A DNA stretch of 15,645 nucleotides from Bacillota bacterium (lineage in GTDB: Bacteria; Bacillota; Clostridia; Lachnospirales; Lachnospiraceae): contig JAEWMZ010000024.1 in the NCBI GenBank assembly GCA_023392995.1, positions 1-15,645 of the forward strand. The letters run 5' to 3'. The notes beneath the pieces were generated by a model that was not told the origin of the DNA, made no database searches, and saw nothing but the letters and a program-made list of their open reading frames with translations. Shown here piece by piece: positions 1 to 5,930 of this stretch. Numbering within the stretch: the first letter of the stretch is position 1; the number at the start of each line of letters is the position of its first letter. A program made the position numbers and the translations under genes.

Positions 1-1077
1 AAAAAGAATCATTTTCTTTTGATTGATGAGCCAACCAACCATCTTGATCAGGAGGGCAGGGAGATTCTGGCGAACTATCTTCAGACCAAGCAGGGCTTCA
101 TTCTGGTATCCCATGACAGAGCCTTTCTGGATGCCTGCATAGATCATGTACTGTCAATTAATCGAGCCAGTATTGAGGTTATTCGTGGCAATTATACCAC
201 CTGGGCGCAGAATAAAGAGCGGCAAGACAATTATGAGCTGGAGAAAAACCAGCAGCTAAAGAAAGAGATTACGATTCTTGGAGATGCCGCAAGGCGTGCC
301 ATGAGTTGGTCGGCTCAGACGGAAGCCTCGAAAATAGGAGGTCATGTGGCAGACCGCGGCTTTGTTGGGCATAAGGCTGCAAAGATGATGAAAAGAGCGA
401 AATCCATTGAAAGTAGAAAGCTGGATGCAATGGAAGAGAAAAAAGGACTTCTAAAAAATGTGGAGCAAGCAGAGGATCTAATGATGAATTTATTGCCCTT
501 TCCAAAAAAGCGTTTCCTCGATGTAGAAGCAGTAAGCTTATTCTATGAGGAGCGTAAAGTAGCTTCGGATATTAGCTTTACTTTACAGGAGGGTGACCGC
601 ATTGCCATTCGTGGAAGGAATGGTTCGGGGAAAACATCCTTGTTTCGCTTGCTTTTAGGGGAAGAGATGACTTATACCGGGGATATCCGTGTGGCACCGG
701 GGTTGAAAATATCTTATATTTCTCAGGACACCTCGTATCTGACAGGGAATCTCTCTGACTTTGCAGTTCGGTATGGGCTGGAGGAGGCGATATTTAAAAC
801 CGTACTCCGTCAGCTGGATTTTGGGCGCAGCCAATTTGAGAAGGATATGCAGGATTTTAGTGGAGGTCAAAAGAAGAAGGTATTGATTGCGAAAAGTCTG
901 GCGGAGCCGGCGCATGTGTTTTTATGGGATGAACCCTTAAACTTTATTGATGTTATATCAAGAGTGCAGATTGAGGAGCTGATTCAAAGATATGAGCCAA
1001 CTATGATATTTGTGGAGCATGACCGGGTGTTCCAGGAAAAGATAGCGACGAAAACAATTATGCTGCGCAATGATTGA
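1..1077 (+). CDS. ABC-F ATPase, Lsa/CplR-like ribosomal protection protein (5'-truncated by window edge)
   Basis: The reading frame is open from base 1, so only the C-terminal part (about 358 residues) of a protein that is usually about 490-500 residues is present. The window begins just before the Walker B motif of the first ABC domain (LLIDEPTNHLD), followed by its SHD switch. A long charged inter-domain linker follows (roughly nt 190-500), containing the GHKAAKMMKR stretch typical of Lsa/VgaA-type ABC-F proteins. The second ABC domain has Walker A GRNGSGKT (nt 613-636), signature FSGGQ, Walker B LWDEPLNFIDV and an EHD switch. There are no membrane segments. Known members bind the ribosomal E site and displace lincosamides, pleuromutilins or streptogramin A. 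Resistance activity here is inferred from the linker and the DEPLNFIDV variant, and a housekeeping ABC-F role is not excluded. It is probably unrelated to the downstream glycoside genes. Confidence 0.9.
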   Translation, partial: KKNHFLLIDEPTNHLDQEGREILANYLQTKQGFILVSHDRAFLDACIDHVLSINRASIEVIRGNYTTWAQNKERQDNYELEKNQQLKKEITILGDAARRAMSWSAQTEASKIGGHVADRGFVGHKAAKMMKRAKSIESRKLDAMEEKKGLLKNVEQAEDLMMNLLPFPKKRFLDVEAVSLFYEERKVASDISFTLQEGDRIAIRGRNGSGKTSLFRLLLGEEMTYTGDIRVAPGLKISYISQDTSYLTGNLSDFAVRYGLEEAIFKTVLRQLDFGRSQFEKDMQDFSGGQKKKVLIAKSLAEPAHVFLWDEPLNFIDVISRVQIEELIQRYEPTMIFVEHDRVFQEKIATKTIMLRND

Positions 1078-1225
1078 TTTTAGTATGTATCCTGTAAGGA
1101 CAAAAAGTCGATAAGACTATTTGAACTGTTATAGTAATGAGAAGAAAATACTTTGAAAATGGGGAAATAGCAATATAAAAAGAGATAAAAATTCATATGC
1201 CGGTAAAAGAAAAGCCATCTATAAT

Positions 1226-1333
1226 AGTTATATTGCGATAGTAGCTAATTATGCTGTTAACAGTTATATTGCGATAGTAGGTAATTATGCTGTTAACAGT
1301 TATATTGTGATAACAGCTAATTACGCTGTTGCA
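1226..1333. repeat. Three tandem copies of a 36-bp unit
   Basis: Copies start at 1226, 1262 and 1298, giving an exact 36-bp period. Copies 1 and 2 are almost identical, and copy 3 differs at several positions. Each unit begins AGTTATATTGYGATA and ends near GCTGTT, and AACAG/CTGTT inverted arms recur around each unit. There are no spacers, so this is not CRISPR. Because 36 is divisible by 3, the minus strand shows a fake 12-residue protein repeat. The rest of the gap between 1078 and 1441 holds no gene I can support. A directly repeated GGATGTTC motif follows the array near 1334-1350. Confidence 0.85.
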
Positions 1334-1441
1334 GGATGTTCTAGGATGTTCCAGGCTGCCTCTCCCTCTTCCTTGTTGGCTATTCGAATATGAAATAAGG
1401 ATAACAGAGCGGCATGGAATTACCATAGCTTATATGGAAGG

Positions 1442-1795
1442 GTGATGGAGCATATGTCAAATAAAATGCTGGTAAGAAATTTCTATGAACAGTTTTTCAA
1501 TCAACACAAGATTGAGGCTGTGGATCAATTTGTCAGAGAGGATTATATACAGCATAATCCGGGTGTGGCGCAGGGAAGAGCGGGGTTAAAAGAAGGCTTT
1601 GCAACCAAGTTTAAGCTTGATCCTACCTTCCGCCTGGAGATTAAGATGATGATTGAAGAAGAGGATATGGTAGTCGTTTATTTAAAGAATGTTGACCCGG
1701 AGGGGACTACGAAGGCAAGAGTTGTAGACATTTATCGGATCGAGGAGGGTATGTTGGCGGAGCATTGGGATGTGCTTCATCCGGTAAATAAATAG
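1442..1795 (+). CDS. SnoaL-like / NTF2-fold small protein
   Basis: A soluble single-domain protein of about 113-117 residues of the SnoaL-like/nuclear transport factor 2 superfamily, often annotated as a polyketide-cyclase-like or ester-cyclase-like protein. The recognisable family features are the N-terminal helix ending in FYEQFFNQH, the DYIQHNPGVAQGR segment with its pocket histidine, the VVVYLKNVDPEG strand pair, and the C-terminal DIYRIEEGMLAEHWDVLHPV stretch. The length matches the family. GTG 1442, ATG 1445 and ATG 1454 are all possible starts. GGAAGG at 1436-1441 fits poorly with the first two (too close), and 12 bases separate it from ATG 1454, so the start is uncertain by up to four residues. 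It stands alone between two repeat arrays. The cone fold can bind small hydrophobic ligands, and no specific substrate can be read from the sequence. Confidence 0.85.
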   Translation: MMEHMSNKMLVRNFYEQFFNQHKIEAVDQFVREDYIQHNPGVAQGRAGLKEGFATKFKLDPTFRLEIKMMIEEEDMVVVYLKNVDPEGTTKARVVDIYRIEEGMLAEHWDVLHPVNK

Positions 1796-1800
1796 AAGAG

Positions 1801-2000
1801 TGTAAAAGGCAGAGTGTTTTACATCTGGATCCCCGCGGCTTAAAGGTCAAATATTCATTAGTATGAAATGCATAGCATTACATCTGGACCCCTGCGGCTT
1901 AAAGGTCGAATATCCATTAGTATGAAATGCAGAGCATTTCACATCCAGAATCTCGTGACCTAAAGGTCGAATATCCGCTAGTATGAAATGTAATGATATG
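1801..2000. repeat. Imperfect 59-61-bp tandem repeats with embedded hairpins
   Basis: Units begin with ACATCYRGA at 1821, 1880 and 1941, with a partial unit before 1821. The core TAAAGGTCRAATATYC and the flank TAGTATGAAATG recur. The junctions form short hairpins: 1801-1823 (10-bp stem with one mismatch, loop AGA), 1864-1882 (8-bp stem with one mismatch, loop ATA) and 1923-1941 (perfect 8-bp stem, loop AGA). The last unit has lost this hairpin but contains GACC-TAAA-GGTC at 1957-1968. The array lies between the SnoaL-like stop codon and a strong terminator, so it would be transcribed as a 3' UTR. No reading frame on either strand looks genuine. Confidence 0.8.
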
Positions 2001-2007
2001 AGGAAAG

Positions 2008-2048
2008 AAGAACAGTTTTTCACCTTGAAAAATTGTTCTTTTTCTTTA
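2008..2048 (+). terminator. Rho-independent terminator
   Basis: A 14-bp stem pairs 2008-2021 with 2027-2040, perfect except for one G-U pair, around a 5-base loop (ACCTT). A T-rich tract TTTCTTT follows. It closes the transcript carrying the SnoaL-like gene and the repeat array, and separates it from the glycosidase genes. Confidence 0.85.
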
Positions 2049-2281
2049 TGCAAAAATTCTAACCTTAAGAATTGGCTGAAATGAGATACCATATGCACAA
2101 ATTATTAGAATGCTGTTTTACAGGTATCGGATTAGAATGTAATTATAACAAGAAATTCATATGGCGGTGGGGTGCTGGGGTTTTCTGAATGGAGCCATAG
2201 TCCCTTAGAGGTAAGACAGAGAATTTCGGAAAGAAAAATAAAATGTGAAATTATTCTACGATAGAAAGAGGTGGAACCATC
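2049..2281 (+). promoter_or_regulatory. Presumed promoter/leader region of the first deglycosidase pair
   Basis: No gene is visible here. The stretch follows a terminator and precedes a gene with a good ribosome binding site (AGAGGTGG at 2267-2274), so a promoter is expected. I cannot place a convincing -35/-10 pair: TTTACA at 2117-2122 is a possible -35, but the TATAAC at 2144 is too far away at 21 bp. A 9-bp direct repeat ATTAGAATG occurs at 2104 and 2131. A G-rich run (2164-2180) lies between ATGGC (2161) and GCCAT (2194), which could form the arms of a leader hairpin. Confidence 0.35.
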
Positions 2282-2737
2282 ATGTTTGATCAATATCTAA
2301 TTCGGAAAGATAGTCTTGAGAATGTAACAGAAGCTGGCAGGCTTACAGGTTTTAAATTTGCTGTCCGAATAGCTGATTACAGAGGATGCTTTTTATCCCT
2401 TCACAATGGCTATTATATTACCTGTGACGGTGTGGAGTATCCGGTTAATAAACAAAGCTTTGAAATCAACGGGAAAGGCCCAAGATCCTTTGCGGAGATC
2501 AAGACCTGTGTTTGGGAGCATTGGAATTATGATGATGAAGGCTATGTATATGTTGAGAAAGAGGGCGGTCTTTCCTCTGGGATTCATGTGATTGGACTAC
2601 AACAGTCGGTGTTGGCACAGTACGGCTACATGCCTTGGGATGAAGAATGGGTAAAGAATCCACCTGTACCGGGAAAAGGCTCTGGTGCAGGTAAGACAGG
2701 TACAATCTGTACCTTTGAGCTTGTGCTTCAGGGTTAA
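2282..2737 (+). CDS. C-glycoside deglycosidase beta subunit-like protein (DgpB/DUF6379 family), pair 1
   Basis: A 151-residue soluble protein resembling the small subunit of bacterial C-glycoside deglycosidases. In known enzymes this subunit is a beta-sandwich that binds the TIM-barrel alpha subunit and helps form the active site. The family pattern is visible: GFKFAVRIADYRG near residues 23-35, a DGVEYP turn near 49-54, a PRSFAEIKTCVWEHW helix near 67-81, and KEGGLSSGIHVI near 92-103. The C-terminal GYMPW segment is followed by a Gly/Pro-rich loop and a last strand. The start ATG has AGAGGTGG 7 bases upstream. The gene directly precedes the TIM-barrel partner, as in characterised operons. 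It shares the YRG, DGxE and GGxxxGxH landmarks with the product at 4292-4708. Activity on C- rather than O-linked substrates cannot be decided from sequence. Confidence 0.85.
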   Translation: MFDQYLIRKDSLENVTEAGRLTGFKFAVRIADYRGCFLSLHNGYYITCDGVEYPVNKQSFEINGKGPRSFAEIKTCVWEHWNYDDEGYVYVEKEGGLSSGIHVIGLQQSVLAQYGYMPWDEEWVKNPPVPGKGSGAGKTGTICTFELVLQG

Positions 2738-2903
2738 GTAGGAAGGGTCAAGCAGGCAGGCGGACTTCTTTAACTTCGTCAGGAAGAGAGAAGTTCTTCT
2801 TCTGCCCTCTTAAAGCAGTAAGAGTATCAGGAAGGTTCCGTTGAATATCGATCCTTTTCAACCGGTGCTTATGACAAGTCATGTGAAAGGCAAGGGTTTA
2901 ACT

Positions 2904-3980
2904 ATGGGAATAAAAAGAGGAGTATCGCTATATAGTTATCAGCAAACACAATTTTTTGGAAGAATGAACTGGAAGGATATGATTCGTGAGGTTCATGACA
3001 AGTTACATGCCGATGGGATTGAGATTATTGATGAAGCAATCATCAGAGACTATCCGTTTCCCTCGGAGCAATTTTATTTTGATTGGAATAATGAGATGGC
3101 CAGATATGGAATGAAGGCTGTAACAATGGATATCTATCTGGATGTTCATCAGTTTCGTAATCATGTTATGACACATGCAGAAGCTGCGGAGCGCTTGAAG
3201 AACGATATCAAAATTGCTGCCAGAATGGGCTTTGAGAATGTGAGATGTCTTTGCCTGGTACCGACAGAAGTAATTGAGCTGGCAATCCCAACAGCGGAAA
3301 AGTACAATGTAAGAATAGGCAAGGAGATTCATTTTCCGCTGCCGATTAAGCCGGGACAAAAGCATAGCATAAAAGATCCGGTTTTGGATCCAAGAATGGT
3401 GGATCAGATGATTGAACTCATTGAGAAAACCGGCACAAAGCATGTTGGATTGGTTCCCGACTTTGGAATCTTTCAGCATTCGCCAACGGATCTGGCAATT
3501 GATTATTTTAAACGTCATTACAATCCCCAGATGGTGGATTTTATTCTGGAACAGGATGAGGATAAGAACACGGATCAAGTCATCAAGCTGTTGGATGAGA
3601 AGTATCCGGGGCATGGCTTGCACGCTATGACACTGGGAACGCTTCTCATCAAAGAATCCTGCGCAAAACCGGAGGATATCAAAGATATTATTCCTTATAT
3701 CGTAAGTATTCATGGAAAGTTCTATCATATGACGGAAGTACTTGGAAAGCCGGGGCAGTATGAAGATAAGGCAATCGATTATGCGACACCAATCAAATAC
3801 TTGAAGGAGTGTGGCTTTAACGGCTATATCAATTCAGAATTTGAGGGGCAGAGATATTGCCAGGATGCAGGCGAGGATAAGCTGATTGATGAGATAGAAC
3901 AGGTTAGAAGACACCATGAAATGCTAAGTAGATTAATCGGAGATCAGTTTAAACCAGTAGCTCAAAGCATCTTTTCATGA
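2904..3980 (+). CDS. C-glycoside deglycosidase alpha subunit-like protein (sugar isomerase/epimerase TIM barrel), pair 1
   Basis: A 358-residue TIM-barrel protein of the sugar phosphate isomerase/epimerase (AP endonuclease 2) superfamily, matching the catalytic subunit of DgpC-type deglycosidases. Those enzymes are metal-dependent and split 3-keto-C-glycosides by beta-elimination. Likely metal ligands are Glu141 (KEIHFP), Asp186 (VPDFGIF), His270 (SIHGKFY) and Glu312 (NSEFEG). His143, beside Glu141, is the candidate catalytic base. The frame is open upstream to a TTG at 2841, but ATG 2904 is preferred. AAGGG lies 7 bases before it, the downstream sequence GVSLYSY is the canonical barrel start, and this choice puts Glu141/His143 at the same numbers as in the second alpha subunit. 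It lies 166 bases after its beta partner. It is about 34 residues longer than the second alpha subunit, mainly between the Asp and His ligands and at the C-terminus. Confidence 0.85.
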   Translation: MGIKRGVSLYSYQQTQFFGRMNWKDMIREVHDKLHADGIEIIDEAIIRDYPFPSEQFYFDWNNEMARYGMKAVTMDIYLDVHQFRNHVMTHAEAAERLKNDIKIAARMGFENVRCLCLVPTEVIELAIPTAEKYNVRIGKEIHFPLPIKPGQKHSIKDPVLDPRMVDQMIELIEKTGTKHVGLVPDFGIFQHSPTDLAIDYFKRHYNPQMVDFILEQDEDKNTDQVIKLLDEKYPGHGLHAMTLGTLLIKESCAKPEDIKDIIPYIVSIHGKFYHMTEVLGKPGQYEDKAIDYATPIKYLKECGFNGYINSEFEGQRYCQDAGEDKLIDEIEQVRRHHEMLSRLIGDQFKPVAQSIFS

Positions 3981-4030
3981 TTTGTAAAGTGAGAAAAATA
4001 GTCAATGAGATCCTTCTAGAACAAAAAAGG

Positions 4031-4080
4031 TTCATATTAATGATAAAATCTTAATATTATTCATTTTGCCCTTCAAAATG
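4031..4080 (+). promoter_or_regulatory. Possible promoter with a downstream inverted repeat
   Basis: TTCATA (4031-4036) and TATTAT (4055-4060), 18 bp apart, make a plausible housekeeping promoter (4/6 and 5/6 consensus matches). Directly after it, CATTTTG (4062-4068) and CAAAATG (4074-4080) form a perfect 7-bp inverted repeat around CCCTT, placed where transcription would start. No T-run follows, so it looks more like an operator or 5'-end hairpin than a terminator. The remaining intergenic sequence (3981-4291) holds no clear gene. Confidence 0.35.
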
Positions 4081-4205
4081 TGAGCTGAAATTAAATAATA
4101 TGATTTGTTTTAGCTGCGACTGGACTAATCTGAGGGTGAATCAAAAAAGTGAAATAGGTATAGTGTTATTATGATAATGAAGAATCATGAATAACATGAA
4201 AGAAC

Positions 4206-4232
4206 TAGCCGAATTGTTATTCAATTCGGCTA
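4206..4232 (+). terminator. Strong leader hairpin upstream of the second pair (terminator or attenuator)
   Basis: TAGCCGAATTG (4206-4216) pairs perfectly with CAATTCGGCTA (4222-4232) around a TTATT loop, and TTCGTGTTTGT follows. The 11-bp stem plus a moderately T-rich tail fits an intrinsic terminator. It could end the transcript of pair 1 or attenuate transcription into pair 2, whose ribosome binding site starts 45 bases downstream. It lies inside a spurious N-terminal extension of the next frame. Confidence 0.55.
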
Positions 4233-4291
4233 TTCGTGTTTGTAAAAGATTCAATGTATATGCTGTTAGAAACGGCAGGAAAGGTTGGAAT

Positions 4292-4708
4292 ATGGATTTT
4301 CAAGCATATAACAAAATATTTATCTGTAACGATGCAATTAAAAATACAATGGCAGCAGAGGTGGTAATAGGGTACGAATTCAAAGTGAAATACCCCGCCT
4401 ACAGGGGAACCTTTTTGAGCTGCATCGAAGAGTTAAGCTTTCGTTTGGATGGAGAAGAGATACCGAAGGAGGATGTGTATTTCTGCTTAAACAACAAACA
4501 ATTCCTCTTGGATGAGTTGAAGGATTGCTTTAAGGAATACTGGTTTATACGTGACAAGGCGGTCATTCAGATTCGAAAGGCAGGAGGGATTGGCAAGGGA
4601 GAACATAAGGTGAAGGCCTTTATGAAACACCGCATCCCATATACCGGTTACTTTGGAGAATATCTGGTGCTGGACAGTGATGTTACAAAGACCTTAATTG
4701 CTCAGTAA
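4292..4708 (+). CDS. C-glycoside deglycosidase beta subunit-like protein (DgpB/DUF6379 family), pair 2
   Basis: A 138-residue protein of the same family as the product at 2282-2737 but clearly diverged. Shared landmarks are EFKVKYPAYRGTFLS near residues 33-47, LDGEEIP near 54-60, a helix ending in FKEYW, then RKAGGIGKGEHKV and the C-terminal YTGYFGEY. It lacks the Gly/Pro-rich loop seen near the C-terminus of the first beta subunit. The frame stays open to ATG 4187, but that start has a poor ribosome binding site and its first residues are encoded by a perfect 11-bp hairpin. ATG 4292 follows AGGAAAGG by 7 bases and gives the usual family N-terminus (MDFQAYNKI). It lies 117 bases before its TIM-barrel partner. 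The inferred role is structural and substrate-pocket subunit of a second heterodimeric deglycosidase. Confidence 0.8.
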   Translation: MDFQAYNKIFICNDAIKNTMAAEVVIGYEFKVKYPAYRGTFLSCIEELSFRLDGEEIPKEDVYFCLNNKQFLLDELKDCFKEYWFIRDKAVIQIRKAGGIGKGEHKVKAFMKHRIPYTGYFGEYLVLDSDVTKTLIAQ

Positions 4709-4825
4709 GCGATTATTAAAAGGCTTATGTAGAAGATTCCTGGAATAGGATTTTCATACCGGCCAAACTTCCACATGTAAAAGTGTCATGAAGTCAAGTA
4801 GTTAAGAAAGACGAGGGAGAAAACA

Positions 4826-5800
4826 ATGAGTGATATAAAATTTGGCATCACCCTATATAGCTTTTCGACGGAGTATATCCATGAGAAGCTGGATTTGGAA
4901 GGGGTATTAAAAAAAGCGAGGGATATGGGATATAAGGGAGTGGAGATCATTCCGGCACAAATGGCACCGGAATACCCTTATTTATCAGAGGGATGGATTG
5001 AGGAACTGAAGGGCTTATTAAAGAAATATGAGCTGGAGCCGGTATGCTGGAGTGCTTATATTGACATGGGAATCCGGTCTGACCGGGACTTGACGGAGGA
5101 GGAAATCATTCAATATACCGTCAATGATATGATCTATGCAAAGAAGGCCGGTTTTCAAATGGTACGTACCCAGCATGCGATCTCACCGGCAATTTTTCGA
5201 AAAATGATACCATATTGCAAACAGCTGGATATGAAGCTGACGATTGAGATGCATCATCCTCATCATCCTGAGGTTGAGGTATGGAAGGAATTTTTTGCGA
5301 TTATGAAGGGAGAAGGAAAGGGGTATTTGGGCTATGTCATTGACTTTAGTATCTATCAAACCATGCCCCATCAGCTTTATTTGAATCAGGCACTTGAATT
5401 TGGCTGCAGACCAGAGAAACTGGAAGAAATCATTGCCCTTCATCAAAGGCAGGAGGAGATCAGCGTAAAATTAGCTGCAATCCAGCAGGGAGACTTTAAC
5501 CATATCGAGATACATACGGCACAGGAGATGTTCGGTAAGTTCTCTGCACCGGCAAGAATCAGCCAGATTGAGGATACGATCGATTGCTGTTTCTATATCC
5601 ATGGGAAATTCTATTACCTTGATAATGATGATCATGACCCTTGTATCCCTTTTGAAGAATTAATTCCAACCATTCGTGACCTGGGCTTTCAAGGTTACAT
5701 TGCCAGTGAATATGAGGGGCATCACTTTGATGATACCATAGACTCTGAGGTTCAGCTGAAGCATTTTATTGCATTAAATACAAAGCTCTTGGAGGGATAA
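4826..5800 (+). CDS. C-glycoside deglycosidase alpha subunit-like protein (sugar isomerase/epimerase TIM barrel), pair 2
   Basis: A 324-residue AP-endonuclease-2-type TIM barrel, close to the usual length of DgpC-like catalytic subunits. The N-terminal barrel strand is KFGITLYSFS. Predicted divalent-metal ligands are Glu141 (TIEMHHP), Asp173 (YVIDFSIY), His259 (FYIHGKFYY) and Glu295 (ASEYEGHH), with His143 as candidate base. These align with Glu141, Asp186, His270 and Glu312 of the first alpha subunit, and the HGKFY and SE[FY]EG motifs are nearly identical. The start ATG follows AGGGAG by 6 bases. Family knowledge supports cleavage of 3-keto glycosides by beta-elimination. The different loops between Asp and His suggest a different aglycone from pair 1, which is inference. 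Plain sugar epimerase or isomerase activity is the main alternative, but the adjacent beta-subunit gene argues against it. Confidence 0.85.
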   Translation: MSDIKFGITLYSFSTEYIHEKLDLEGVLKKARDMGYKGVEIIPAQMAPEYPYLSEGWIEELKGLLKKYELEPVCWSAYIDMGIRSDRDLTEEEIIQYTVNDMIYAKKAGFQMVRTQHAISPAIFRKMIPYCKQLDMKLTIEMHHPHHPEVEVWKEFFAIMKGEGKGYLGYVIDFSIYQTMPHQLYLNQALEFGCRPEKLEEIIALHQRQEEISVKLAAIQQGDFNHIEIHTAQEMFGKFSAPARISQIEDTIDCCFYIHGKFYYLDNDDHDPCIPFEELIPTIRDLGFQGYIASEYEGHHFDDTIDSEVQLKHFIALNTKLLEG

Positions 5801-5930
5801 GGTTTCGAAGAGGAAGCTAAGCCCCAAGGAAGCGTTGTAGCTAAGAAATAGTATTTGCTATGTATACAATTGTAATAACTGCATTGTTTCGCAATTACCT
5901 AGACTAAATGATTACAAAAGGAGAAGGGAT

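Noticed and set aside
1095..1130. Possible terminator after the ABC-F gene (AGTC-GATAA-GACT)
   Set aside because: Only 4 solid base pairs with a mismatch beyond and no clean T-run; too weak to list.
1193..1426. Minus-strand small protein with 12-residue repeats
   Set aside because: The protein repeat is a by-product of the 36-bp DNA repeat, whose length is divisible by three; no convincing start context.
1226..2000. CRISPR array
   Set aside because: Both repeat arrays are head-to-tail units without unique spacers, and no cas genes are present.
1847..2098. Minus-strand 83-codon frame through the 60-bp repeats
   Set aside because: It covers the repeat array and the terminator hairpin, units differ by 59 versus 61 bp, so the frame is not maintained between copies.
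2670..2700. P-loop-like GKGSGAGKTG in the first beta subunit
   Set aside because: The spacing does not fit GxxxxGK[ST], and the segment is a Gly/Pro-rich loop with no other NTPase motifs.
2841..2903. Upstream TTG start for the first alpha subunit
   Set aside because: No good ribosome binding site and the extra residues have no family counterpart; ATG 2904 has AAGGG at proper spacing and aligns the catalytic residues with the paralogue.
3003..3728. Minus-strand open frame of 241 codons
   Set aside because: It lies wholly inside the alpha-subunit gene of pair 1, shows no domain pattern, and the + strand frame has conserved catalytic motifs.
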